Source: Arsenophonus sp046530735 (GTDB lineage: Bacteria; Pseudomonadota; Gammaproteobacteria; Enterobacterales; Enterobacteriaceae). Taken from it: a stretch of 64,000 bases of DNA. The position numbers were made by a program, and so were the translations under genes. This document shows, one piece after another, positions 1 through 11,547 of the stretch. Each line of letters starts with the position of its first letter. Position 1 is the first letter of the stretch. The notes below the pieces were generated by a model. It was not told where the DNA came from, ran no database searches, and worked only from the letters and a program-made list of their open reading frames with translations. The stretch lies in contig JBHEQV010000024.1 of assembly GCA_046530735.1 (NCBI GenBank), positions 20,276 through 84,275 of the forward strand, written 5' to 3'.

Positions 1-189
1 GATCAGCTAAAGAAAACTCCTAAAACATTTTACATTAAACTTTGAATGTAGCGCAACCTTATTAAAGTGTAATCAGGAGAAAGCTACTCTGTTACGTGCA
101 TATTCATTAGTTGAATATTTCTTTATACTCCGTGAGATCTTAATTTTAAAAAATTTATATAGATATCACTCAAAATAAATCTCCTAAAA

Positions 190-665
190 ACGTAATTTTA
201 ATAAATCAGAAAATAATACGCAACTTCAGGTATTATACACTGCCTGTTTATTCGAAGTGCTTTATGATTTCTTTTTTGAAATTAATGATGACAAAAATCG
301 ACTAAATTTTTATAATACTATAAAAAAGGCCCATACAACACTGCATCCAACTCCCAGTTCCTAATTTTTTTTCTCGATACAAAAGTATTTATCCACCTAT
401 ACTCACGATTATCCTTGAGTTTTAAGCAAATTCCTAAGGTAAATCTGATGATGCTAGCTACAATTGTATTAAGAGAGCAATCCCTGAGTAATATATACTT
501 TCTGATGAATTCATCTCTTATAGAGATTAGGAATAACCCCATCTCCTTCTACCATCTGAGACAAATACAAAGATGGATATACTGATAAAGCTAACTGATG
601 CGAGGACAGAATGACAATTTCTATTCCTCTGGAAAGATACCAAGAGATATTATCTCCCGCACAAC
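190..665 (+). mobile_element. IS91-family remnant, fragment
   Basis: This stretch aligns by eye with the first part of the IS91-family remnants at about 5010 and 29100. All three share a segment describing a C-terminal end of type 'TGCCTGTTTATTC', a run around 'GATCGACTGAATTTTT' and the following few hundred bases. There is no open frame of useful length. The fragment stops near 665, where an IS256 remnant begins in its middle, so two dead elements are joined here. The family assignment rests on the longer copies. Confidence 0.6.
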
Positions 666-679
666 TAAACTAGTTTTCA

Positions 680-1580
680 CTATTTAATAATTTTCACAAA
701 ACTCTGTGGATTCTCAGTGAGAAGCACATCATGCTTTGTGGAGTCACTCATCAGCAAACTGAATATCGATGCCTTGAAGAGCATAGGTAATAGTTGGTGT
801 CTCTCTACGTGATTTAAGCAATATGTTCTATATTTATTTCTTAGCTTAAGGCATAACCGTCCTATCAAGAAGCTAATTGCCTTTTTCTGCTAGTTACATT
901 GGTGCCACTAAGGATCATGTAAAAATCTAATTACGGTTGAAGATACATATTGAAAGTCAGAAGAAAACTAGGATAAACTTATTAATGCTCTCTATGAAAA
1001 ACATGGCTTAACTATATCTCCAAGGATTGCTACGGTAGATGGGATTCTCTTTTTTATAATGCAATCCAAAGGTATTCTCTGGCATGCAATACCAATACTG
1101 CTGGATATAGAAATAACTAATATTCTGTCTTCACTTCCTTTAAAAAGATATGCAACCAAAAGTTAAGATGAATTTCGGAGGTCTGAGTAGCAGAGAGCTG
1201 TGATACCAATAATAAATCCCTTGATATTTTGTTAGCAAGATTTTCAGCATAAGCATCCTAAAGAGATGAAGAAATTGGAGAAAGAGCCAGAAAAATAACT
1301 GGCATTCTATGCTTCCCATTAGCACACTGATCTCAATAAGAACAATAAATTTGATTCAATCGGATTTTATGACAATAAGCTTATTAAGAGGACATATGAA
1401 ATACTGTAGTTCGAAAAATAACCTTTTAATGGTATTTAATCTGCTTTAGTCTTCTTATAAAAGCTAGAACCGGCTGAGAAGAGTTAACCTTCTGACCTTC
1501 TGGTTATTTGTAAGCAACATATAATTTAAATATGGAGAAGAGTTTTCTAAAGTATCAGAGTGAAGCGTAATTTAACAAAT
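680..1580 (+). mobile_element. IS256-family transposase remnant, 5'-truncated
   Basis: On the plus strand this is an eroded copy of the IS256-family transposase repeated across the window. It starts within the central part of the gene ('GAAAAGCACATGG...' equivalent near 715) and runs to the C-terminal region. In consensus that end reads 'MKKLEKDREELLAFYDFP', then 'NPIESAFATVRHR', then a terminus ending in 'NNVKFKDGE'. Stops and frameshifts occur every few dozen bases. The 5' third is missing; an IS91 fragment lies directly upstream. Confidence 0.8.
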
Positions 1581-2462
1581 CCATACACTAAATTTGCTAA
1601 TATCTCTTACAATATACCCAATTAAAACTATTATCTGCTAAAATCAGAATGAAATAACGGCAGACAGTGCTATTAAAAGTTTTATTCTTGATACAATCTG
1701 ATAGTATAATAGATAGCTATATAGGCAGGGGATTTTTCTCCGGTTTAATCACATCACTTCTTCTCCGGTACTAACACTATCAGACGCTCAGCGAGCATGA
1801 CAGTTATTGTAGTAGATCAAATCAGCACAAGAGTGACTTCAGTGTGTTAAAAGCACTATATATAGTTCTAAAATTATTAAATCATTACAATGATCATAAG
1901 CTTACCATGCTTATCTGAATACTCCATTGTGTTATATAATCTGTTATTATTTTGTGCACCACAACGCTTGATCATGTTTATTACAACTGCAACACATTGA
2001 TTTTATTAAGCTGGATGATTTATGTTTTAAATCTTATATTTCAGTAAAATGAGGATGGCATTTTGACCACTATTCTTTTGCCACGCTTACGCTCTTTTTC
2101 AGATTGCATATTAGCGTGATGTAAATACCCTAATTGCTGCCACTTATATGATAATGGATAACATTCTTTACTGATTTATTATTATCATAATAAAGCTTGT
2201 ATATAAGTATTCCTAGGGTGGAATACAACCTTGTCTATCCCTATAGACATGAATAGAAAAATTTATAAACCCCCTAAACAACAGAATAAATATCGTACAT
2301 ACAACTAAAGTTAGCAACAATCTCATAAAGATTACTTATTTAATCGCTAATATTTAATCATAAAATCATTGAATGATAGAAGCTGTATTATGAGATAGGT
2401 TCCGACAACAATCATAAATTAGTCTATCTCGATAACGCTCTTAGTACCTAAGAGCAAAATTG

Positions 2463-2496
2463 AGGGACTTCTTTCACTACAGTGAAAGAAGTCCCT
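2463..2496. repeat. Perfect 34-bp inverted repeat (hairpin)
   Basis: The arms are AGGGACTTCTTTCACT and its exact complement, with only two central bases unpaired. It is the most GC-balanced and strongest hairpin in this desert. There is no T-run right after it, so it is not a typical intrinsic terminator. It could be the decayed end of an element, or a terminator of a lost gene. Confidence 0.7.
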
Positions 2497-2898
2497 ATTC
2501 CAACATAGAAATAGGAAAAGTTAAAATTGTACGGTCAGAAAGAATTTTTTCTGCTGAATTCAATGTTTTATGTAAAACATATTCTAATTTACTCATACAA
2601 AGATAGATATGAACATGATATCCCATAATTTTGGGTTACTACAAACAATTATCCTGTATTTGCAAAGGATAAAGGTTATTTTAACTATTTAAATTAATGC
2701 AAGTGATGGTATAATCTTATATTTAAATGCCTCAATTTACTATGGGTGATGATTGTTGGTTTTAATTATTTGACTCAGTTTTTTAACATAACAAAGATGA
2801 ACGCACTGATGTCCAATTAAGTATCATAAATACGAACAAAGTAGAATAAGTGCACGAATAATAGTAATAATATAAAAATGTTCTCAATAAAACTTAAT

Positions 2899-2923
2899 CA
2901 GTCTCTATCTTTAATAGAGACTG
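2899..2923. repeat. 25-bp inverted repeat
   Basis: Ten-base arms (CAGTCTCTAT and its complement) surround a 5-base loop. No gene is adjacent on either side, so its role is unknown. It may be the terminator stem of a gene that has been lost. Confidence 0.55.
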
Positions 2924-5009
2924 CCTACACATAAAAGAGTAACGCTTCAACATCAAAATAACAAAAATATTCCAATCAAGTAAAATTTAACTAATATACG
3001 CAAACGGGAAAGTATCAGCAGAATTAATATCCGATTCATAAGAGATACGCTTCACTTCACCTTGGGGGCTTATCACCAAGGTATAAACACTATAAAAAAC
3101 ATTAAGTAACACATACAAAGAGCAGCAATAAGATACATTGCAAAAGCTTAATAATAAGCAAGTATGTCAATGTCTATTTACATATTCACTGGTTACTTTT
3201 ATTTATAAAAATAAATATCATTACATTGCTTTTAAATTAGTAAAATATTACAGAGAATATTAACCCTAATTATAGGATAAGAAAAAATAAAAATAGATAG
3301 ATAAATATTAATTTTATTAAACTTAATTTTTCTAATAACTATTTATATAAAATAATTCTCTCTTCACATTTTTACTTTAAACTGTAAATTAAAAATATCA
3401 TTAGCTAAAAACGTGATAACTCATTAAAATAACACTATTAATTAGCAACTAATATAACTGATATTTTGTTTTATATATCATTATCTCAAGAAATGCCAAT
3501 TTTAAAAGCACTTTGCTTTCGCTATTTATTAATCACAATATAATTAATTTTATTGATAATATCAACAACTATCATTGTTCACAAATCTATAATTAATATC
3601 AATTATTAAATAAAATTTAAACCATATCATAAATCACAAAAAACTTTTACCAAAAAAAATTTTGCTACCATTGATAATAAAATTTAAATAATTTTTATTA
3701 AAAATCCTTTATCTTTATCTTTATCACAAAGATAAATTTTATTTTATAAAAAATTACTTTAATCAATTAAACAAAATAAGTTTATATAAAAATATTTACA
3801 TAAACTATCTAAAATATAGAAACAATGCTTAGATAATAGAATCTCTCGTAATATTTAACTTAAATACAACGTTAACTAAAATATAACTTTTATTTTCTAA
3901 TATAGATTAAAATTTATTTCTATAAATTTAATATTTTTTACTGTCTATATACAGTTATTAACTTAAATTGTTTAATAATAAACATGTTTTACCTATTGAC
4001 AGACAAAATGCTAATAGCATGGCTTATCTTCTCATTTTTATGAGAATAAGTTTAATCCAAAATCTCTGACCCAAATAACAATTTTATAACCGAGAATGGA
4101 TACATTTTTCTAAATAAAATAGTCATCAAAGATGATGCAGATTAAGAAAAACTATAAATCAAAAAATCAGTATAAAACTTTTTTTATATAGGCATGATAA
4201 TAATATATTAACTTTAATTATATGTTATATAAAGAATATTTATATTATAAAACCAGAAATAATTTACAATAAAAATACACTGCTATAAATCTATAAGTAA
4301 TTTACTCTTTCCTTACTAAAATCATCTCATGACTAAAATATAAATTTAATTTATATTATATTTTTATATATATTAATCTTATAAAAGATATAAAAGTTTA
4401 TTTAATCTAATTTAATTATTTTAACTAACCTTTCTAAAAAATTAGATCATATATTTAAATTTTTCCAGCTAAGAGTTTGGTGTCTATACATAAATATGCA
4501 GAAAAATTTTTATATTCTATTAATATTGAGATTCAAACAGAGTAATTGAATATTATAAGTAATTCAATAAATTGGATAACGTATACTACGATATATAGAG
4601 AATAAGTTCTTAAAGAAACCAAGTGTCTTAAAGAAGAAGCAATAAAGTTCTTAAGCTTCATATTGGTAATTCAATACCCTTCTGGTTTTTCAAAACACCG
4701 GATAAAATTTTTATGTTCTACGGAACCTTACTCACTCAAAGGTTATAATGATTTTAAAAAAAATTACTCCACCCAAAAGTTATAATGCAACACCACGAAC
4801 ATAACTCACCATGGTCTGTGAGTGACGCAAACTATCTCCTGCTTCAGGAATATGATAATCTGAGTACTGTTTTATACTATGTGATATATGATTTTTTTTT
4901 AGAAATTCAGAGATATGGCTATTAGAATAAATCCTCCTAGTAAAGCGTAAAGCAGTAAAATCAAAAAGACAATACATAGTCACGTCTTATAACCAATTGC
5001 TTATCCAAA

Positions 5010-6720
5010 ATATTTTATGATCCATTTTACCAAAATTGATGATGAGAGATCGACTGAATTTTTATTACACCTCAAAAGAGGTCATTATAAAAATGCGCAG
5101 ATTCTGATCTTTATTTTTTTCGACACGCAAGTATTATCCGCCTATAGTTACTAATATCCGTAGCTTTAAGCAACGCCATAGTAACTAATCCGATGATGCT
5201 GAATATAATTTACATTGATGAGAAATTAATGAAAGTATATTTTGGTGATAAATTCATTATTTATAGGAAACTAAGGATAATTCTTCTCTCTTTCATGTCA
5301 TTAAGGAGTACAAAAATAACTAGATGAATAGAACTAACAAATTGGAACAGAATTACGATTTCTATTTTTCTTATAAGGAACTAAGATGGCGTAATTTACC
5401 TAGATATATATACCCTAATTAAACTGCTTTTTACCATTTATGATGGCTGAAATAAATTTCTTAAAAATAGGCTGGAAGCGTCAGCTAGGAACACATTTAT
5501 TTGTAGAGCGAATCTTTTTACCTATAACAGTTGTGTTATAGGGTGTCAGGGACGGCTTCTGCTGTGCCTATTCTGAATGTTTTCAACAGTCATTTTCTGC
5601 TAAACTATAAGTTAAAATCTAGTAGTTCATGCGACTTTAAAGCTACAGAGCAATAGTTAGAGCATAGCAGATTCATATTTTACCCGACTTCAACTATTAA
5701 CATATTACTTCCATACTATGCCCATCTTTTTTGGCTTTTTTAAAAATAACTGGCTGCGACTTAATATTCTGTTTTGTACAAGGAGCTCCTCACCTACCCC
5801 ATTATGTTATAGTGGAATACAAACAGAGTATAAAAAATTGGTATCTTCTGTGCCTTTCACATTTATGATCAACAACTCAATCAACATCCGCCTATTCATA
5901 TCTTCGTCACCTTGTCGCGGTCTAGATATTAAATATTCTATATTTGCGTGATCTGTTCTTAAAAAGAAGCGTCAAAACTATTTTATACGATGCGCTGTTA
6001 TCTCTAGTTGTTGCATTATAATTATAAACCTGATAAATGCTAATATCTTCCTTATCTGATACGCTTCTGCACAAGAAAGAAGTGGCAGCGTTACCTAAAA
6101 GTGACAGTATAAAGCCCACGCTACACTAGAGAAAAAATAAAATAGCAGGTGTGGAAATAGTATAAAATATTTCTATCACTACCTAAATACCCAGTATTCA
6201 CGTTAAAACTGCGGAGTTACCGAGTTGTAGTAGTTATACATTACTATGATCATATAACTAAGTAGAACCTGCAGCAGATGCTAACGCAAGAAAAAGATAA
6301 TTAGATGCTACTCAAAACTATATTACGAAAAGGCATAGTTAAAATGTTACATCACTATGGTTTCTTATCAAATTATAAACGAGAGACACGCTTTTATCGA
6401 AGGTATAAAAGCGCTGTAGGAGAAAACGGCTAGCAAATAACCGAAAAATCGAGGTTCACTCTGCTGATAAAGGTGATTCCTGTGCATAAATCCGTACAAA
6501 TGCATTTTGTGTGTCAACAAATTACTTTTTATTGATATTCAGGTCAGCTAAACCAATAACAAAATTGTTGTCAACAACAATGCATAAAATGGAGAAAACA
6601 AGCGTTATTAAGTTAAATCTAGAGTTTAAATATATTTAAAATTAGTGTATTAATTCAAAGAATACGCACTTCAATGAAATTAGAACTTACAATAGACCCA
6701 GTAAATCGATTCTATCTTAT
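5010..6720 (+). mobile_element. IS91-family transposase remnant
   Basis: This is a near full-length dead copy, read on the plus strand in pieces across frames. Near the 3' end it shows HYGFLSNYKRE (about 6350-6390) and NPYKCILC (about 6490-6515). These match the IS91-type Y2 (HUH) transposase C-terminal motifs of the form 'RYYGFLSNRKR' and 'DPYKCILCG'. A sister copy lies at 29100-30800, also on the plus strand. Upstream pieces, including a 77-codon open stretch at 5718-5951, belong to the same gene but are too eroded to align with confidence. The family identification is from motifs only. Confidence 0.75.
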
Positions 6721-6919
6721 TTTAGCAAAAATGAATGCCTCCTTTCTTGACTTAGAAAGGAATTCAATTTCTTAACTATCAAAACTTAATAGCTCTTTAT
6801 AATGGCCCGAAAGAAAATTCTAAAAGTTATATATTAAGACTTAGAAATATCATTCTCCATGCGATTTTGTACTAATATTCCTATGCAAAATGTAATCTAA
6901 ACAAAATTAGGCGATTATT

Positions 6920-7023
6920 AAATTAATAATAAATTTATCTGTCCTACTGGACGATTATATGAACAACCTAATTACGAGTTAAAATTGATTAATGAACTTT
7001 CTAAGTATTTTATGTTAAACTAG
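6920..7023 (+). other. Unassigned coding-like fragment
   Basis: A stop-terminated open stretch encodes a peptide containing FICPTGRLYEQPNYELKLI. Its composition looks like a real protein tail rather than random AT-rich sequence. It sits between an IS91 remnant and an IS256 remnant. I do not recognise the family. It may be the end of a host gene split by these elements. Confidence 0.3.
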
Positions 7024-7039
7024 AAAGCTTTTTCGATTT

Positions 7040-8470
7040 ATTAGTAAATCTTATATGATAGAGTTAGGATAATCTTCTATCCACTCTAATTTTTCGTAAA
7101 TATGTTCTATAATCCTTAAATTGAGAACGTTGCTTATCCTCAGTATCAACACAATGTAATAAATACCATTATCTAGTTCCAGTTTTTGAGCAGACGGGAG
7201 CAGATTAAATATCATTAAAAGAGTTGTTTTCGAACTACAGTGCTTCACGCGTCAGATTCATATTCTCACTGCCGTAAAAGTTGATTAACCGAATTTTTAT
7301 TCTTATTTAATTCTAAGTGCGCTGATAGAGAATGAATAGGATTGGAACAATTCTTCTCGATTTTTCTCCAGTTTCTTCATTTCTGCAGGATGATATTTCA
7401 CTAAAAACCTTGCCAACAAAAACATCAAGGAATTTATTAGAAGCATCGCTACTATCTCTTCTGGTAGGTAGAAGTTCCTATACTTTAAACTTTAACTTTT
7501 GGTTATATATCTCATTTATGGTAGTGAAGACAGCACAAAGAGTATTTTATGTAACTTAACAAGGTTAGCGCTGTGTCTATGAAAATATTTTGCATTCCAT
7601 TTTAAAGCTAAGGGTATCAAGTCTACCGTAGCACAAACCTAGAAGATATAATTAAGTCACCTACTTGAAGAGAATTAGAAGTTAAGCCAAGTCACTTCTG
7701 ACTATTAATAATCATTTTCTAGAATAACGAGATTTTTACATCTATGGCGCAGTGCCCACAATAATGAACAGCATGTAAAAGCGATAAGCTTTCCTGACAG
7801 GACGATGATTGTATATCCCATCATCGGCCAATAAATAAATGTAACGCATTTCGCATAAATTAGGAAGACACCATTACCTGTTAACTTTTCAAATCATTGC
7901 TGTTTCAGTTTGCTGATTGTAACTTGGTAGAGAGACTATGTGTTTTTCATCTATAACTAACTTCCCACAAAGGGTTTTGTTAAAATTATCGGTGACATTC
8001 CTCTTTGCCAATACAGATATCGTAGCAATTCTTTGCTACTTTTACATATTTTAGATAAAGGGTAACATGAGTTCTTTAAGAAGTTTCTGTTTATATTGCG
8101 ATCTTCTATTTTATGTACTTTAATTTTAATATCGCTCATACTAGTCTGCATGGTTATCTATAGCAGATAATCGTCATGATCGATTGTTAATCTCAGTAAA
8201 CAAGGCGGTGTTTTTAGTATCTTATTGTAGCACATAGTTACAATCTCATCCTCAAAACAGCGGTGCTTATCAGCTACTTATCACTATTACGGATAAGTTC
8301 ATGGAAAGGATCAGAGATGATATCAGATTTCATGGAATTTTTTACCAATATAAAGATAGATTTTTTATAGCATATTATCCCTCTGTTCTTGAAATTATCC
8401 ATAAAATTAATCAATAGGATAATATTTGCACAGAATTTTAGAAATCTTATCAGCATAAATAAGTATATAA
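7040..8470 (-). mobile_element. IS256-family transposase remnant, nearly full length
   Basis: The minus-strand copy covers the transposase from its C-terminal end (about 7040) to its N-terminal region (about 8460). In consensus the N-terminus reads 'SDIISDPLHELIRN', the 'DPLHELIRE'-like start of IS256 transposases. It carries many stops and indels. It has inserted into, or replaced, the 3' part of tyrB, whose first codons remain just beyond it at 8475-8751. Confidence 0.85.
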
Positions 8471-8474
8471 CTCT

Positions 8475-8751
8475 CTTTTTTAATTGCTAATCATAGCATA
8501 AAATCAGTTTTTGAATCGCTAGCTATAGTTATATAGTAATCCCTCGTTAAATAGATAAAGGCGCGGAGATAGCTGACAACTGATTAAGCTTAGTATTTTA
8601 TTTAGCAAGAACTCCAGATTGGGAGAGTATTACTTTTGCTTTTACAATAAAAACCAATACTAAGATTAATTTTATTTTCACGTTAATCTTTATTAAATTT
8701 ATCTCTAAATAATAGGGAATCATCGGTAAAAATATCAATATTCTGAAACAT
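8475..8751 (-). pseudogene. tyrB: tyrB 5' remnant (aromatic aminotransferase)
   Basis: Reading the minus strand from an ATG at 8751 gives MFQNIDIFTDDSLLFRDKF, then after an in-frame stop RENKINLSIGFY. This aligns with E. coli TyrB MFQKVDAYAGDP...SDKVNLSIGLYYN. A good Shine-Dalgarno (GAGGAAA) is still visible before the ATG. The gene lies immediately downstream of alr in the same direction, as in E. coli. It carries a stop near codon 24 and ends at the IS256 remnant at 8470. Aromatic amino acid and branched-chain transamination by TyrB is therefore lost. Confidence 0.85.
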
Positions 8752-8804
8752 TTAAATTTCCTCACTATCATTACGTATATTTTATTAAATAACCGATAAC
8801 AAAT

Positions 8805-9890
8805 TTATTTGTCCAAATATTCCATTGTCACCCGTGAGGTTAACTTTGTTAGTAATTCATAATCACTTATACCAGTATATGCAGCTACTTCTTCAACAGG
8901 CAATAGATCACCCCATATAATTGCTTCATCACCGACTTTATCGTTTGTTTTAATGCCTAAATCTACTGAAATCATATCCATAGAGACTCTACCAACAATC
9001 GGCACTTTGCGCCCATTTATTAGTACTGGCGTGTTTAACGGGGTATTACGTGGATAACCATCGCCATAACCAATCGCGACCACACCAAGATTAGTATCCT
9101 GCTTACTAATCCAAATTCCACCATAACCAACCGACTCTCCGGCTTTATGTTCACGAATAGCAATTAAATTAGATTTAAGTGTCATCACCGGTAGCAGACC
9201 AAAATCTTTTCCTTTTTTACCTTTCTGTCCTGAAACACCATACATCATAATGCCAGGACGCACCCAATCAAAATGCGATGTCTGCCATAATAGAATACCA
9301 GCAGATGCAGCGATTGATTTTTCACTATCTTTATCTTTTATAAAAGAATTAAAACAAGCTAATTCCTGTTCAGTTACTAGTTGTAAACTAGGCTCATCAG
9401 CGCAACTGAAATGACTCATAATATTAATAGGCTTTTGGATGTTATGACATGCCATCAAGCGAGTATAAGACATTTCCGCTTCTTCAGGTCTAAATCCCAA
9501 ACGGTGCATACCAGTATCAAGTTTCATCCAAACTTTTATTGGTTTTTCTAATTTAATCTGTTCTAAAATTTCAAGTTGCTCAATGCTCTGCACAACCACG
9601 TCAATTGCATATCTGGTAATAATATGTAATTCAGATAGATCAAAAAAACCTTCTAATAATAAGATAGGATTGCTGATATTATTTTTACGTAATGCGATTG
9701 CTTCGCTAATACGAGCAACGCCAAAACTATCAATCAGATCTTTAACTGTGTGCGCCGTTTCTAATAAGCCATGCCCATAAGCATTAGCTTTAACGACAGC
9801 AATTATACGACTATTAGCCGCAATTTCCCGAACCCGTTGTAAATTGTGACGTAGAGCATAGCGATGAATGACAGCAGTTGCCGCTTTCAT
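8805..9890 (-). CDS. alr: Alanine racemase (biosynthetic)
   Basis: A PLP enzyme of the cytoplasm that interconverts L- and D-alanine, supplying D-Ala for peptidoglycan. The product is 361 residues, close to E. coli Alr. The PLP lysine is K34 in AVVKANAYGHG; the VGYGGIW segment and the motif DWVRPGIMMYG are also present. The open frame extends four codons further upstream (9902), but the start at 9890 matches the family N-terminus (MKAATAVI) and has GGAG six bases before it. It follows dnaB by 31 bases on the same strand, presumably as one transcript, and is followed by the dead tyrB. The sequence is complete and looks functional. Confidence 0.95.
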   Translation of the reverse strand: MKAATAVIHRYALRHNLQRVREIAANSRIIAVVKANAYGHGLLETAHTVKDLIDSFGVARISEAIALRKNNISNPILLLEGFFDLSELHIITRYAIDVVVQSIEQLEILEQIKLEKPIKVWMKLDTGMHRLGFRPEEAEMSYTRLMACHNIQKPINIMSHFSCADEPSLQLVTEQELACFNSFIKDKDSEKSIAASAGILLWQTSHFDWVRPGIMMYGVSGQKGKKGKDFGLLPVMTLKSNLIAIREHKAGESVGYGGIWISKQDTNLGVVAIGYGDGYPRNTPLNTPVLINGRKVPIVGRVSMDMISVDLGIKTNDKVGDEAIIWGDLLPVEEVAAYTGISDYELLTKLTSRVTMEYLDK

Positions 9891-9921
9891 TTTACTCTCC
9901 ATATTAAATTAAATAGATAAA

Positions 9922-11334
9922 TTATTCGTCATTATATATAATTGACCCAGCATAATTATCAAAACGTGACCATTGTCCATTGAAAGTTAGACGCACTGTT
10001 CCAATCGGCCCATTACGCTGTTTACCAATAATAATTTCTGCTATCCCTTTAAGATCTGAGTTATCGTTATAAACTTCATCTCGATAAATAAATATAATTA
10101 AATCCGCATCCTGTTCAATTGAACCGGATTCCCGCAAATCTGAATTTACTGGTTTTTTATTCGCTCGTTGTTCTAAGCTACGGTTAAGTTGCGATAATGC
10201 AATTACTGGCACTTGTAACTCTTTTGCCAATGATTTAAGTGAACGAGAGATTTCAGCAATCTCAAGTGTACGATTATCAGATAGGGAAGGAACACGCATA
10301 AGTTGAAGATAATCAATCATAATTAAACTTAAAGCACCATGTTCACGGTAAACCCGGCGAGCACGTGAACGAATTTCTATCGGCGTTAATCCAGCAGAGT
10401 CATCAATGTACATATTGCGTTTTTCCATCAACAACCCCATGGTACTGGAAATACGTGCCCAATCCTCGTCATCCAGTTGGCCAGTACGAATACGCGTTTG
10501 ATCAACACGCGATAAAGAAGCTAACATACGCATCATGATTTGATTTGCTGGCATTTCTAGACTAAAAATTAAAACTGGTTTTTCTTCTATCATGGCCGCA
10601 TGTTCACATAAATTCATCGCAAAAGTTGTTTTACCCATGGAAGGTCGAGCTGCTACGATAATAAGATCAGAGTTTTGTAATCCTGCTGTTTTTCGATCCA
10701 GATCCTGATAACCTGTAGAAACACCTGTTACGCCATCATGAGGCTTTTGATATAGCTGTTCAATTTTTTCTACTGTTTCCGACAGTATCTCTTCAATTCC
10801 TTTTGGACCGTCATATTTATTAGCACGAGTTTCAGCAATTTGAAAAACACGTGATTCAGCTAAATCTAGTAACTCTTCGCTTGTCCTACCTTGAGGATCA
10901 TAACCTGCATCAGCGATCTCATTTGCCACTGCAATCATGTCACGAACAACAGCACGTTCTCGCACAATATCTGCATAAGCGTTAATATTAGCAACACTTG
11001 GAGTATTTTTAGCTAATTCCGCTAAATAGGCAAAGCCACCAATACTATCTAATTCGCCTTGCTGCTCTAACGATTCAGATAAAGTAATTAAATCAATTGG
11101 TCTGCTTTGTTCAAGCAGACGTTGCATTTTAGCAAAAATGGTTCTATGTGGTCGACTAAAAAAATCTGTATTTGTTACTCGTTCTGAGACATACTCCCAA
11201 CGCTCATTATCTAACATTAATCCACCCAATACCGATTGCTCAGCTTCTAAGGAATGAGGTGGAATTTTTAGCCCTTCTATTTGAAGATCTTTCTGACCAA
11301 TAAATACGGTTTCTGCGGAATACTTCTTCGCCAT
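9922..11334 (-). CDS. dnaB: Replicative DNA helicase DnaB
   Basis: The hexameric 5'-3' helicase that unwinds the replication fork and recruits primase. It has 470 residues against 471 in E. coli. An N-terminal domain (about residues 20-150) with PPHSLEAEQSVLGG precedes a RecA-fold ATPase. Walker A is ARPSMGKTTFAMNL (about 230), Walker B is LIMIDYLQLM, and SQLNRSLEQR and a C-terminus NGQWSRFDNYAG follow. Only the first ~20 residues diverge. It is the promoter-proximal gene of dnaB-alr. Its ancestral upstream neighbours (qorA, pspG, dusA) are gone or decayed. Confidence 0.97.
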   Translation of the reverse strand: MAKKYSAETVFIGQKDLQIEGLKIPPHSLEAEQSVLGGLMLDNERWEYVSERVTNTDFFSRPHRTIFAKMQRLLEQSRPIDLITLSESLEQQGELDSIGGFAYLAELAKNTPSVANINAYADIVRERAVVRDMIAVANEIADAGYDPQGRTSEELLDLAESRVFQIAETRANKYDGPKGIEEILSETVEKIEQLYQKPHDGVTGVSTGYQDLDRKTAGLQNSDLIIVAARPSMGKTTFAMNLCEHAAMIEEKPVLIFSLEMPANQIMMRMLASLSRVDQTRIRTGQLDDEDWARISSTMGLLMEKRNMYIDDSAGLTPIEIRSRARRVYREHGALSLIMIDYLQLMRVPSLSDNRTLEIAEISRSLKSLAKELQVPVIALSQLNRSLEQRANKKPVNSDLRESGSIEQDADLIIFIYRDEVYNDNSDLKGIAEIIIGKQRNGPIGTVRLTFNGQWSRFDNYAGSIIYNDE

Positions 11335-11472
11335 AATACTTTATTTACCCATTAATCAATAGAGTCGCTTATCAGTATATGTCACATACTGGAAGATAGT
11401 ATGGTTTTTTGAATAATTCAAGTTTAACTTTGAATCAATTTTTCATAAACTGAATGAAGTTTTACTACCAAC

Positions 11473-11547
11473 CCAATACTGATTGAGTAATTCTTGATTG
11501 TACAGTCAAAATATCATGCAAAGTGATCTTGAATTTTTAACAACATT
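11473..11547. repeat. Dispersed ~75-bp repeat, copy 1
   Basis: Begins CAATACTGATTGAG and continues with TACAGTCAAAATAT and ATGCAAAGTGATCTT. It matches 27092-27167 with a few substitutions and short gaps. Both copies lie just outside recognisable elements or genes. It may be the end of an unidentified insertion sequence. Confidence 0.5.

Larger units (their letters stand above)
1581..5009. other. Gene desert, very AT-rich, no intact gene
   Basis: No coding frame with family resemblance is intact here. A perfect 34-bp inverted repeat lies at 2463-2496 and a 25-bp one at 2899-2923. A short minus-strand open stretch at about 2045-2170 reads like a degraded protein piece (contains QSEKERKRGKRIVV) but I do not recognise it. 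From about 3100 to 4780 the DNA is almost pure A and T and featureless. A 67-codon minus-strand frame at 4780-4983 has no recognised relative and is probably chance or a gene fragment. Confidence 0.6.

Noticed and set aside
4780..4983. IS3-type transposase fragment
   Set aside because: A faint resemblance to the end of IS3 OrfB was considered, but no key residue pattern holds.
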